Shown: one piece after another, positions 50,104 through 58,836 of the stretch | Numbering within the stretch: position 1 is the first letter of the stretch | Layout: every line of letters begins with the position of its first letter | Assembly: GCF_001654865.1 (NCBI RefSeq) | Contig: NZ_LXEO01000039.1 | Span: 1-64,000, forward strand | DNA: 64,000 nt | DNA from: Buttiauxella noackiae ATCC 51607 | Lineage (GTDB): Bacteria > Pseudomonadota > Gammaproteobacteria > Enterobacterales > Enterobacteriaceae | Reading direction: 5' to 3' | Program-made: the position numbers and the translations under genes | The notes under the pieces: generated by a model | What the model was told of the DNA's origin: nothing | What the model saw: the letters and a program-made list of their open reading frames with translations, nothing else | Databases searched by the model: none

Positions 50104-51270
50104 TTACGACTCGGTTACCGGCTGATGGTGACCCGTTCCACCACTAAAGTTAATCAGGCAAATGATAAGCCCTATAGCCGCAAGCCCTGCCGCCGCAACC
50201 GGAACAGCTGTCAGGCCAAAACCGTGGGCAATGACTGTACCGCCAACCCATGCACCGAGCGCATTGCCAACATTAAAGGCCGCAATATTCAGCGTCGAAA
50301 CCAGGTTCGGCGCATCTCTACCATGCAGCACAACGTTGATTTGCAGCGCGGGAACTGTCGCAAAAGCTGCCATCGCCCAAAGGAATAAGGTGATTTCCGC
50401 AAGCCACATACCGTGGCTAGTCCAGCGAAACAGCAAAGAGAAGATAGCAATCAAGCTAAAACTCAGTATCAGGCTAAAGGAAACTTTCCAGTCTGCCAGG
50501 CGCCCACCAAGAATATTACCGACTGTTAAACCCGCACCAATCAAGAACAGTGTCCAGCTTACGCCTTGATGAGTCACACCAGTCACCTGTAACAACATCG
50601 GTGCGATATAACTAAATAGAGCAAACATGGCAGCCGCGAAAAAGACAGTCATCGCCAAAGAAAGCCAAAGTTTGCCATTAGCCAAAGCGCTGACTTCACG
50701 TTTAAGGTCAGTCGGCGCTTCCTCTTTCTGCGACGGCAGGCTGACGATCAGCGCAATAAATGCGACCACACCGATGATCGCCACTCCCCAGAACGTCGAA
50801 CGCCAACCGTACAATTGCCCAAACCAGGTGCCAATCGGCACGCCCAACACATTGGCCAGCGTCAGACCGGTGAACATCAGTGCCACCGCTGATGCTTTAC
50901 GATTCGGAGCAACCAGACTTGCGGCCACCACGGCGCCAATACCGAAGAATGCACCATGGCAAAGTGCTGTAATCACGCGAGCTAACATCAGGAAATGGTA
51001 ATTGAGCGCTAAGGCACACAGGATGTTACCGACGATAAAAATCACCATCAGTAACACCAGTGAGAGTTTGCGCGGCAATCTTGCCGTGAGTAACGCCATG
51101 ATGGGTGCACCAATCGCCACACCCAGCGCATAGCCGCTAATCAACCAACCGGCTGTGGGAATAGAGATCGCCAGATCCCCTGCCACATCGGGCAACAGGC
51201 CCATAATAACGAACTCCGTCGTGCCGATGGCAAATGCACTCATCGCCAGCGCGAGTAAGGAAATAGGCAT
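50104..51270 (-). CDS. MFS transporter, DHA1 family, YdhP/AraJ-like
   Basis: 388-residue twelve-segment exporter. The start ALAMSAFAIGTTEFVIMGLLP and the motif LITALCHGAFFGIGAVVAASL-like stretch (about 95-118) place it with YdhP and AraJ of E. coli; substrate unknown, possibly purines, sugars or drugs. It occupies the area where E. coli has araE near ygeA but is a different family branch. Good GGAG ribosome site. Confidence 0.85.
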   Translation of the reverse strand: MPISLLALAMSAFAIGTTEFVIMGLLPDVAGDLAISIPTAGWLISGYALGVAIGAPIMALLTARLPRKLSLVLLMVIFIVGNILCALALNYHFLMLARVITALCHGAFFGIGAVVAASLVAPNRKASAVALMFTGLTLANVLGVPIGTWFGQLYGWRSTFWGVAIIGVVAFIALIVSLPSQKEEAPTDLKREVSALANGKLWLSLAMTVFFAAAMFALFSYIAPMLLQVTGVTHQGVSWTLFLIGAGLTVGNILGGRLADWKVSFSLILSFSLIAIFSLLFRWTSHGMWLAEITLFLWAMAAFATVPALQINVVLHGRDAPNLVSTLNIAAFNVGNALGAWVGGTVIAHGFGLTAVPVAAAGLAAIGLIICLINFSGGTGHHQPVTES

Positions 51271-51392
51271 GGAATAACTCCAGGTTACAGAAATAATAAA
51301 AGGCGGCAGAACTGTGTTCGACCGCCAGATTACGAGGATGTCAGAGGTGCAGCTTGTTTGGAAAAGCGTGCGCTGCTTAACAAATTAATAAC

Positions 51393-51420
51393 ACAAAAAA
51401 CGCCGGGGGTGACCCGGCGT
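51393..51420 (-). terminator. Terminator of ygeA
   Basis: On the minus strand ACGCCGGG-tcacc-CCCGGCGT is followed by T6. It lies between ygeA and the MFS gene, so it should separate the two minus-strand units. Confidence 0.85.
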
Positions 51421-51477
51421 ACGCTAAGGATATTCTTTTTTACCGTTTAACCATTTGAAATATAGAATAAAAAATTA

Positions 51478-52173
51478 TTACTCGGCCAGCATGAAATTCA
51501 CCGCGTCGGCGGCGTGAATCGCTGCGGTATCGAAGACCGGGAGCGGACAATCCTGCTGGTTTAACAGCAACCCGATTTCAGTGCAGCCAAAAATCACCCC
51601 TTGTGCCCCCTGCCCCTGCAACTCTTCAATGACTTGCTGATAGTAGCGTTTCGATTCTTCGGTGATTTTCCCAAGACAGAGCTCTTCAAAGATAATCTGG
51701 TTGATACGCAACCGTTGAGGTTCGTCCGGGATCAGAGATTCGATACCAAATTCAGCACTCAGGCGGCCACGGTAGAAATCTTGTTCCATAGTGTAACGCG
51801 TGCCAAGCAGCGCCACTTTATTCACACCTTGCGCGGTAATCACGCGCCCGGTTGCGTCAGCAATATGCAAAAACGGCAGCTCACAGCGAGATTCAATGTG
51901 GTGAGCGACTTTGTGCATCGTGTTGGTGCACAACACAATACCTTCCGCTCCGGCTTTCTGTAGCCCTAACGCTGCCTGTGCCAGCATATCACCCGCCAAA
52001 TCCCATTCACCTTTAGACTGGCAAGCTTCAATCTCATGAAAATCAACGCTGTGCAGAAGGATCTTAGCGGAATGCAACCCACCTAAACGATCCTTAATAC
52101 CTTCATTAATTAACCGATAATAAGGAATGGTCGACTCCCAACTCATCCCGCCCAGTAAACCAATTGTTTTCAT
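51478..52173 (-). CDS. ygeA: Amino-acid racemase YgeA
   Basis: 231-residue Asp/Glu racemase-family protein (E. coli 230, broad-specificity racemase). The two catalytic cysteines are in IVLCTNTMH (near residue 83) and [11 protein letters not shown] (near 197). The start [15 protein letters not shown] is the family hallmark. Single gene with its own terminator. Confidence 0.94.
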   Translation of the reverse strand: MKTIGLLGGMSWESTIPYYRLINEGIKDRLGGLHSAKILLHSVDFHEIEACQSKGEWDLAGDMLAQAALGLQKAGAEGIVLCTNTMHKVAHHIESRCELPFLHIADATGRVITAQGVNKVALLGTRYTMEQDFYRGRLSAEFGIESLIPDEPQRLRINQIIFEELCLGKITEESKRYYQQVIEELQGQGAQGVIFGCTEIGLLLNQQDCPLPVFDTAAIHAADAVNFMLAE

Positions 52174-52300
52174 GACCTTTCACCTATTAATTTTATTACT
52201 TTGGTTATATCAGAGAGATTACCCATCAGGAAAGCGTGATCCGCCTTACAAAACGCTGGCGTGAACTATCGCAAAAGGACTTTTCAGGATACGATTAATT

Positions 52301-52321
52301 AAATGAAACAACGTTTCACAT
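52301..52321. promoter_or_regulatory. KdgR operator before kdgF
   Basis: ATGAAACAACGTTTCACAT (core 52303-52321) matches the KdgR palindrome. It ends 16 bases before the kdgF start, so it overlaps the promoter or leader. Confidence 0.8.
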
Positions 52322-52336
52322 AGAAAAGGATCGCGA

Positions 52337-52660
52337 ATGTTCACTTTTATTAAAGATACTAAACTGGAAGACTTAGGTGCTGGCGTAAGTCGCCGAATTC
52401 TGGCTCACAACGGTAAAATGATGGGTGTGCAGGTTAACTTTGAAGCTGGCGCAATCGGCCCGATGCATAACCATCCACATGAGCAGTTAACCTATGTACT
52501 GTCCGGCGAGTTTGAATTCACTATCGGTGATGAAACTCACCGCGTTACAGCGGGTGATACGTTATATAAAGAACCGCATGTGATGCATGGCTGCGTGTGC
52601 CTGAAAGCGGGTACCCTGCTGGACACCTTCACCCCAGTGCGTGAAGATTTCCTGAAGTAA
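52337..52660 (+). CDS. kdgF: KdgF, unsaturated galacturonate linearising cupin
   Basis: 107-residue cupin that speeds ring opening of 4,5-unsaturated galacturonate to the linear ketone used by KduI. Metal-binding residues HNHPHEQ (44-50) and His84 fit the two cupin motifs; the C-terminus DTFTPVREDFLK is the KdgF hallmark. Single gene under a KdgR box, with a terminator. Not present in E. coli K-12 at this site. Confidence 0.93.
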   Translation: MFTFIKDTKLEDLGAGVSRRILAHNGKMMGVQVNFEAGAIGPMHNHPHEQLTYVLSGEFEFTIGDETHRVTAGDTLYKEPHVMHGCVCLKAGTLLDTFTPVREDFLK

Positions 52661-52663
52661 ACT

Positions 52664-52697
52664 GCAAAAAAGCGGCACCTGATAAGGCGCCGCTTTT
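52664..52697. terminator. Bidirectional terminator kdgF / fepE-like gene
   Basis: AAAAGCGGC-a-CCT-gata-AGG-c-GCCGCTTTT with A-run left and T-run right, between two convergent stops. Confidence 0.85.
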
Positions 52698-52714
52698 GAG
52701 AAATACTGATTTAT

Positions 52715-53824
52715 TCAATCAATATCCATACGAGATGCGAATGCACCACGTACTAACACCATACCTGATGCGACAATTAAACCCACCAGTGCTGCCAATA
52801 CGATAATCAACGATTTACCCGGACCATCTTTTTTCAGTGGTAACGAAGGCTGCATCTGGAATTGGTAAGGTTTGAAATCGATCTCACCCAGCTTTACGGC
52901 TTCTAAGGAACGTAGAATGTGATCGCGGTTTTGTACCGAAGCATTCAACTGAGCCACATCTTTAATTGACTGCTCAATCTTTAACTTTTCTGAAATCCCT
53001 CTTGAGCCCAGAGCAATAGAGTAATCAGGGTCATCTTTTACCGCCTGTCCATTGCTATACACCGGGTCCTTCAGGCCCGCTGCATTTGCTACCTGCAATG
53101 AATATCCCAGACGCTCCAGGTTAACATTGTGATCGTTCTCAAGCGCAGTACGGTCCAGTGCCAGTTTGTTTTTTTCAAATGCCACTTTGAGTTCAAGAGC
53201 AGTTTTTACATTAGAGATAACGTCTTTATTCACTTCAGCAGCAATAAACTCAACATAGCTTTTCAGCACCTGCTGGGCCGCCTCCGCATCTGGTGCGGTA
53301 AAACTGAGTGTCCAGGAACTATAAGGTGCATTGTCGGTTTTTTTAGGATCGATATTGTTGACTGCCTTAAATTTTTCCGAAACATTGGATATTGCGCGAT
53401 AAAGCGCACTTTTATCCACATCAGCATTTTTCACCAATGCCTGTACATAAGGAGATTTTGCCAGAAATTGCTCGCGAAGCTCTTGCGAGTCAAATTTCTT
53501 CAAAAACATATTATAGAGGCTACCCGCATCAATATTCGCATCCACCCCAAGCACCGTCATATCAACCATCGCGCGACGCAAACCAATAATATTGGCTGTT
53601 TCAGGTGGTGTGATAATCGCTTCGCTAGTCCATTTTTGCGGCAATAAAAAACTGACTGCCAATCCACATAATGCAAATAGTAACGTAATTGTAATTATCT
53701 GTTTTTTTGCCGCGTATAGAGTAGACATCAGGCTTAGTAAATCGATCTCTTCATGGCGTGGAGCCATAAGCGGGTATGGAGATGTGTTCTCTAATTGATT
53801 GGTTTTCATTTCTATAGAAGACAT
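52715..53824 (-). CDS. FepE-like LPS O-antigen chain-length regulator (Wzz family)
   Basis: 369-residue polysaccharide co-polymerase. N-terminal membrane segment about 41-61, periplasmic coiled-coil middle, second membrane segment about 336-358 preceded by the proline/glycine motif PSLPLKKDGPGKS. Overall and at the stretches LPQKWTSEA, WTLSFTAPDAEAAQ and NAAGLKDPVYSNGQAVKDDPD it is clearly FepE-type (very long O-antigen modal length). In E. coli fepE is in the enterobactin region; here it lies alone inside the pectin cluster. No O-antigen genes nearby. Confidence 0.88.
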   Translation of the reverse strand: MSSIEMKTNQLENTSPYPLMAPRHEEIDLLSLMSTLYAAKKQIITITLLFALCGLAVSFLLPQKWTSEAIITPPETANIIGLRRAMVDMTVLGVDANIDAGSLYNMFLKKFDSQELREQFLAKSPYVQALVKNADVDKSALYRAISNVSEKFKAVNNIDPKKTDNAPYSSWTLSFTAPDAEAAQQVLKSYVEFIAAEVNKDVISNVKTALELKVAFEKNKLALDRTALENDHNVNLERLGYSLQVANAAGLKDPVYSNGQAVKDDPDYSIALGSRGISEKLKIEQSIKDVAQLNASVQNRDHILRSLEAVKLGEIDFKPYQFQMQPSLPLKKDGPGKSLIIVLAALVGLIVASGMVLVRGAFASRMDID

Positions 53825-54184
53825 AACTGGCCGGTTTTTAAGTTATTGAGAAAATACCCGTCTAATTTCCAGGAACAGAAAATTAAGCAGCGCTTACGTC
53901 AAAGATTGAGAAATAGGTTGGGTTTTAAACCATAAGAAAGGCTGCTTATCTTTTCCTTGTGCATGTCACTGTCGATATCAAAACTGACTTTAAACAACAT
54001 ACCTACAATCTGGTAATGCACTGATAACAAAGCCTTAACTCTGTAACGAAACGTAACTCTCTTTAATGAATGGGCATTATTCCTAAGAATCACCTGAAAA
54101 ACAACCACCAACTATTGCAGTTTAAAAACTAAGAATTTCCTCCTTCCTTTTTTTATCCCGCACAAAACCTCGTCCATTTCACAT

Positions 54185-54207
54185 TATCGAAACAGTGTTT
54201 CGATGTT
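54185..54207. promoter_or_regulatory. KdgR operator 1 of the tog operon
   Basis: Core ATCGAAACAGTGTTTCGAT (54187-54205) is a perfect palindrome around one base. Best KdgR site in the window; lies about 300 bases before togM. Confidence 0.82.
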
Positions 54208-54260
54208 GATCACATTTCCATGATGAATCGAATGACTCGGTTACAAATCGTAATAAGATT

Positions 54261-54283
54261 AATTAAAACGCTGTTTTACAAAT
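54261..54283. promoter_or_regulatory. KdgR-like operator 2 of the tog operon
   Basis: TTAAAACGCTGTTTTACAAA keeps the AAAC-N-N-N-GTTT core but is weaker than the first box 76 bases away (about seven helical turns). Confidence 0.55.
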
Positions 54284-54384
54284 CAGGAACCATGGTTCGT
54301 ATGTTTCTGAAATCCAGAAAACAATAGAGATGTCAGAAATGTAACGGTGTTGTAAGCCTTTAATTATCAACCAATTATCAGGGA

Positions 54385-54450
54385 ATGAATATGACCGATA
54401 CCCCCACCGCTTTCCGACCCAACCGTTTTACTTCACGGGTGAGGCAATGA
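54385..54450 (+). CDS. Putative 21-residue leader ORF before togM
   Basis: ATG preceded by CAGGGA encodes MNMTDTPTAFRPNRFTSRVR plus Gln, then TGA. Its stop overlaps the start of a second tiny ORF (54447-54494). It may be a leader peptide, a remnant of an older permease N-terminus, or chance. No family match is known to me. Confidence 0.3.
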   Translation: MNMTDTPTAFRPNRFTSRVRQ

Positions 54451-54494
54451 GTTTCGAGAAAGATTTTTGCAGAAAACAATTTTTAAACCATTGA
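54447..54494 (+). CDS. Putative 15-residue ORF coupled to the leader ORF
   Basis: ATG overlapping the previous stop (ATGA) encodes MSFEKDFCRKQFLNH, ending 17 bases before togM. The coupling pattern ATGA suggests translation, but the length makes chance quite possible. Confidence 0.22.
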   Translation: MSFEKDFCRKQFLNH

Positions 54495-54511
54495 GCGCCA
54501 GGTAGGTATGT

Positions 54512-55402
54512 ATGAATGAAAACAAAATGCTGGGAATGGCATGGATTTCGCCCTACATAATAGGGTTGTTAGTCTTTACTGCCTTCCCATTTGTTTCATC
54601 TTTCTTCCTCAGTTTTACTGAGTACGATTTGATGAACCCGCCGGTATTCACCGGTATTGAGAACTATCGCTACATGTTGACCGAAGATTCACTCTTCTGG
54701 AAATCCATGGGGGTAACTTTTGCTTATGTATTTTTAACCATCCCGTTAAAACTTGCATTCGCACTCGGTATCGCATTTGTTCTGAACTTTAAACTGCGCG
54801 GCATCGGCTTCTTCCGTACTGCGTATTACATCCCATCTATTCTGGGCAGCTCCGTTGCGATCGCCGTTTTATGGCGTGCGCTGTTTGCCATCGACGGCCT
54901 GCTCAATAGCTTTATTGGTGTGTTCGGTCTGGACCCGGTGAACTGGCTGGGTGAGCCATCTCTGGCACTGATGTCCGTTACGCTCTTACGTGTATGGCAG
55001 TTCGGCTCGGCGATGGTTATCTTCCTGGCGGCATTGCAAAACGTTCCACAATCACAGTATGAAGCGGCAATGATCGACGGTGCGTCTAAATGGCAGATGT
55101 TCATGAAAGTGACCGTGCCTTTGATTACGCCAGTCATCTTCTTCAACTTCATCATGCAGACCACGCAGGCGTTCCAGGAGTTTACCGCACCGTACATCAT
55201 TACCGGCGGCGGCCCGACTCACTACACCTACTTGTTCTCACTGTATATCTACGACACCGCATTCAAATACTTCGATATGGGTTATGGCGCGGCACTGGCG
55301 TGGGTATTGTTCCTGGTCGTGGCGGTCTTTGCCTCCATCGCCTTTAAGTCATCGAAATACTGGGTGTTCTACTCCGCAGATAAGGGAGGCAAAAATGGCT
55401 GA
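54512..55402 (+). CDS. togM: Oligogalacturonide ABC permease TogM
   Basis: MalF-type permease of 296 residues with six membrane segments; the EAA loop is EAAMIDGASKWQMFMKVTVP (about 190-209), which contacts TogA. Very like TogM of Dickeya and Yersinia. The start MNENKMLGMAWISPYIIGLL has a GTAGGT ribosome site. It overlaps togN by 8 bases. First gene of togMNAB-ogl. Confidence 0.93.
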   Translation: MNENKMLGMAWISPYIIGLLVFTAFPFVSSFFLSFTEYDLMNPPVFTGIENYRYMLTEDSLFWKSMGVTFAYVFLTIPLKLAFALGIAFVLNFKLRGIGFFRTAYYIPSILGSSVAIAVLWRALFAIDGLLNSFIGVFGLDPVNWLGEPSLALMSVTLLRVWQFGSAMVIFLAALQNVPQSQYEAAMIDGASKWQMFMKVTVPLITPVIFFNFIMQTTQAFQEFTAPYIITGGGPTHYTYLFSLYIYDTAFKYFDMGYGAALAWVLFLVVAVFASIAFKSSKYWVFYSADKGGKNG

Positions 55403-56309
55403 TATTCAACCAAGCCAGTTAGCGGCTAAAAATGCGACGGAAATTGCAGAAGAAGAAATTGCGCGTACTTTGCGCCGTGAAAAAATCAGCCGCACCGTTC
55501 GTTATATCGTGCTGATTATTGTCGGTCTGTTGATGCTCTACCCATTGGTGTGGATGTTCTCAGCGGCATTTAAACCGAACCATGAGATCTTCACCACACT
55601 CGGGCTATGGCCGGCAAACCCAACCAGTGACGGCTTCGTCAACGGCTGGAAAACCGGTACTGAGTACACCTTTGGCCATTACATGTGGAACACAATGCAG
55701 TATGTGATTCCAAAAGTACTGCTGACCATTATCTCTTCAACGATTGTCGCTTACGGCTTTGCCCGTTTCGAAATCCCGTTCAAGAAGTTTTGGTTCGCGA
55801 CATTGATTACCACCATGTTGCTGCCAAGCACTGTGCTGTTAATCCCGCAATACCTGATGTTCCGTGAAATGGGCATGTTGAATAGTTATCTGCCGCTGTG
55901 GCTACCGATGGCGTTCGCAACCCAGGGGTTCTTTGTCTTCATGTTGATCCAGTTCCTGCGTGGTGTTCCACGCGATATGGAAGAAGCAGCACAGATTGAT
56001 GGCTGTAACTCCTTCCAGGTGCTGTGGTATGTGGTGGTGCCGATTCTCAAACCGGCCATTATCTCTGTCGCCCTGTTCCAGTTCATGTGGTCAATGAACG
56101 ACTTTATCGGGCCGCTGATTTATGTGTACAGCGTAGACAAATACCCAATTGCACTGGCGCTCAAAATGTCTATCGACGTGACTGAAGGCGCTCCATGGAA
56201 CGAAATTCTGGCAATGGCGAGCATCTCCATTCTGCCATCGATCATCATCTTCTTCCTGGCTCAACGCTACTTCGTACAAGGCGTGACCAGCAGCGGAATT
56301 AAAGGTTAA
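55395..56309 (+). CDS. togN: Oligogalacturonide ABC permease TogN
   Basis: MalG-type permease of 304 residues with six membrane segments and an EAA loop EEAAQIDGCNSFQVLWYVVV. Start ATG at 55395 follows a strong AAGGGAGG and overlaps togM; the frame is open further upstream but inside togM. Pairs with TogM. Confidence 0.93.
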   Translation: MADIQPSQLAAKNATEIAEEEIARTLRREKISRTVRYIVLIIVGLLMLYPLVWMFSAAFKPNHEIFTTLGLWPANPTSDGFVNGWKTGTEYTFGHYMWNTMQYVIPKVLLTIISSTIVAYGFARFEIPFKKFWFATLITTMLLPSTVLLIPQYLMFREMGMLNSYLPLWLPMAFATQGFFVFMLIQFLRGVPRDMEEAAQIDGCNSFQVLWYVVVPILKPAIISVALFQFMWSMNDFIGPLIYVYSVDKYPIALALKMSIDVTEGAPWNEILAMASISILPSIIIFFLAQRYFVQGVTSSGIKG

Positions 56310-56322
56310 GTGAGGGAATATC

Positions 56323-57450
56323 ATGGCTGAAGTTATTTTCAACAAATTGCAAAAAGTTTACTCCAACGGCTTCCAGGCGGTTCATGGTATCGACCTGAAA
56401 ATTGAAGACGGTGAATTCATGGTTATCGTCGGCCCATCTGGCTGCGCGAAATCAACCACCTTGCGTATGCTGGCAGGTCTGGAAACCATCAGCGGCGGTG
56501 AGGTCAGAATTGGCGACCGCGTCGTTAACAACCTGGCACCGAAATCTCGCGGTATCGCGATGGTGTTCCAGAACTACGCACTGTATCCACATATGACCGT
56601 GCGTGAAAATCTGGCCTTTGGCCTGAAGCTCAGCAAACTGCCAAAACAGCAGATCGACACTCAAGTTAATGAAGCGGCCAAAATCCTTGAGTTGGACGAG
56701 CTGATGGACCGCCTGCCGCGCCAGTTATCCGGCGGCCAGGCACAGCGTGTGGCCGTAGGCCGTGCGATTGTGAAAAAACCTGACGTGTTCTTGTTTGACG
56801 AACCGTTATCTAACCTTGATGCCAAACTGCGTGCGTCGATGCGTATTCGTATCTCCGACTTGCATAAGCAACTCAAGAAAAGCGGCAAACCTGCGACCAC
56901 CGTATACGTGACTCACGACCAGACTGAAGCGATGACCATGGGCGACCGTATCTGCGTGATGAAATTGGGTCACATCATGCAGGTGGACACACCAGATAAC
57001 CTCTATCACTTCCCGAAAAACATGTTTGTGGCAGGCTTTATCGGTGCGCCAGAAATGAACATTCGCCCGAGCAAGCTGATTGAAAAAGACGGCAGCCTGC
57101 AGATCAGCGTCGGTAATGACACTCTCGCGCTGAACGAGCGCCAGCAGAAGCGTTGTGCTGAATACAAAAATCAGGACATTTTCTTCGGTATCCGTCCTGA
57201 GTTTATTTCAATCTCTGATGAACCGTTTGCCGAAAGCCATTCCAGCGGCGAGATGGTGCGTGTAGAGAATATGGGCCATGAATTCTTCATCTACCTGAAA
57301 GTAGCTGATTTCGAAATGACCTGCCGCATCCCTTCCGATGAAGCTAAGCCAATGATTGAAAAAGGCCTTCACCGTAAGGTGTATTTCAAGTTTGACATGG
57401 AAAAATGTCATATTTTCGACGCAAAAACAGAACAAAACATCTCTCTCTGA
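56323..57450 (+). CDS. togA: Oligogalacturonide ABC ATPase TogA
   Basis: 375-residue MalK/UgpC-type ATPase. Walker A reads GPSGCAKST with Ala where the consensus has Gly before Lys; signature LSGGQAQRVAVGRAI, Walker B VFLFDEPLSNLD and the switch VTHDQTEAMTMGD are normal. C-terminal regulatory (TOBE) domain from about residue 240. Thirteen bases after togN, with a good ribosome site. Confidence 0.94.
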   Translation: MAEVIFNKLQKVYSNGFQAVHGIDLKIEDGEFMVIVGPSGCAKSTTLRMLAGLETISGGEVRIGDRVVNNLAPKSRGIAMVFQNYALYPHMTVRENLAFGLKLSKLPKQQIDTQVNEAAKILELDELMDRLPRQLSGGQAQRVAVGRAIVKKPDVFLFDEPLSNLDAKLRASMRIRISDLHKQLKKSGKPATTVYVTHDQTEAMTMGDRICVMKLGHIMQVDTPDNLYHFPKNMFVAGFIGAPEMNIRPSKLIEKDGSLQISVGNDTLALNERQQKRCAEYKNQDIFFGIRPEFISISDEPFAESHSSGEMVRVENMGHEFFIYLKVADFEMTCRIPSDEAKPMIEKGLHRKVYFKFDMEKCHIFDAKTEQNISL

Positions 57451-57465
57451 CAGGAGTCTATGATA

Positions 57466-58755
57466 ATGAAAAAAGTACTGTTAAGTACCCTGATTGCCTC
57501 TACCTTAGGAATGGCTGCCGGCTCGGCGTTTGCGGCAGATGAAGTTGATTTACGTATGTCCTGGTGGGGCGGCAATGGACGCCACCAGGTTACGCTCAAA
57601 GCAGTTGAAGAGTTCCAGAAGCAACATCCGAACATCAAGGTGAAGTCTGAATACACCGGTTGGGACGGCCACCTTTCCCGTCTGACTACGCAGATTGCGG
57701 GCGGTACCGAGCCTGATGTGATGCAGACTAACTGGAACTGGCTGCCAATTTTCTCCAAAACAGGCACTGGCTTCTACGATCTGAACACCGTGAAAGGTGA
57801 GTTGGATCTGGCACAGTTTGACCCGAAAGAACTGCAATCAACCACCGTTGACGGCAAGCTGAACGGCATTCCAATTTCCGTGACTGCACGCGTGTTCTAT
57901 TTCAACGATGAAACCTGGAAAAAAGCGGGTGTTGAATACCCGAAAACCTGGGATGAGTTGATGGCAGCGGGTAAAACTTTTGAAACTAAACTGGGCAAGC
58001 AATATTTCCCAGTCGTGCTTGAGCACCAGGATACGCTGTCTCTGCTGCGCTCTTACATGGTGCAGAAATACAATATCCCTGAAATCGATACTGCGAAGAA
58101 GCAATTCGGCTACTCCAAAGAGCAGTGGGTTGAGTTCTTTGGCATGTACAAAAAGCTTATCGACAGCCACGTAATGCCTGACACCAAATATTATGCGTCA
58201 TTTGGTAAGAGCAATATGTACGAGATGAAGCCGTGGATCGAGGGCGAGTGGGCCGGTACTTATATGTGGAACTCCACCATTAAAAAGTATTCCGACAACC
58301 TGAAGCCACCAGCGAAACTCGAGCTGGGTGCTTACCCAATGCTGCCAGGTGCAACCGATGCGGGTATGTTCTTTAAACCAGCACAAATGTTCTCTATCAG
58401 CAAAACGACCAAGCATCCGAAAGAAGCAGCCATGCTGATTAACTTCTTATTGAACGAAAAAGCGGGTGTGGAAGCACTGGGGCTTGAGCGTGGCGTTCCA
58501 TTGAGCAAAGCGGCTGTGACCCAACTGACGGCTGATGGCGTGATCAAAGATAACGATCCGTCAGTTGCAGGTCTGAAACTGGCGCAATCTTTGCCAAACA
58601 AACTGCCAACGTCTCCATACTTTGATGACCCGCAGATTGTTTCCCTGTTCGGCACTTCTTTGCAGTACATCGACTATGGCCAGAAAACCGTAGAAGAAAC
58701 TGCTGCTGAGTTTGAACGTCAGGGTAACCGTATTCTGAAACGCGCAATGCGTTAA
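57466..58755 (+). CDS. togB: Oligogalacturonide-binding protein TogB
   Basis: Periplasmic solute-binding protein of 429 residues. Signal peptide of about 23 residues ends in SAFA. Family 1 binding protein fold (NGRHQVTLKAVEEFQKQHP; LTTQIAGGTEPDVMQTNWNW). Of two close ATG codons (57460, 57466) the second has the better distance from AGGAG and begins the usual MKKVLLSTL. Followed by a terminator before ogl. Confidence 0.94.
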   Translation: MKKVLLSTLIASTLGMAAGSAFAADEVDLRMSWWGGNGRHQVTLKAVEEFQKQHPNIKVKSEYTGWDGHLSRLTTQIAGGTEPDVMQTNWNWLPIFSKTGTGFYDLNTVKGELDLAQFDPKELQSTTVDGKLNGIPISVTARVFYFNDETWKKAGVEYPKTWDELMAAGKTFETKLGKQYFPVVLEHQDTLSLLRSYMVQKYNIPEIDTAKKQFGYSKEQWVEFFGMYKKLIDSHVMPDTKYYASFGKSNMYEMKPWIEGEWAGTYMWNSTIKKYSDNLKPPAKLELGAYPMLPGATDAGMFFKPAQMFSISKTTKHPKEAAMLINFLLNEKAGVEALGLERGVPLSKAAVTQLTADGVIKDNDPSVAGLKLAQSLPNKLPTSPYFDDPQIVSLFGTSLQYIDYGQKTVEETAAEFERQGNRILKRAMR

Positions 58756-58780
58756 TCAACCAGCCTAAGTTTTCAGTTCT

Positions 58781-58816
58781 ATACCCTGCCCCGCTTGCGG
58801 TGCAGGGTATTTTTTT
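58781..58816 (+). terminator. Terminator/attenuator between togB and ogl
   Basis: ATACCCTGC-cccgcttgcggt-GCAGGGTAT with an inner GC stem, followed by T7. It lies 20 bases before the ogl start, so ogl may be expressed mainly by read-through, at a lower level than the transporter. Confidence 0.8.
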
Positions 58817-58836
58817 AACTTAACAGGAATATCGTT

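Larger units (their letters stand above)
53825..54384. promoter_or_regulatory. fepE-like / tog divergent regulatory region
   Basis: A long AT-rich stretch without a credible protein gene. It holds two KdgR boxes (54185-54207 and 54261-54283) and near them GTTGATCACATTT, a degenerate CRP-like half. The left 350 bases show no feature I can name. Confidence 0.5.

Noticed and set aside
53899..54111. 70-codon minus-strand ORF upstream of the fepE-like gene
   Set aside because: No ribosome site, low-complexity composition and no recognisable family; probably chance in AT-rich DNA.
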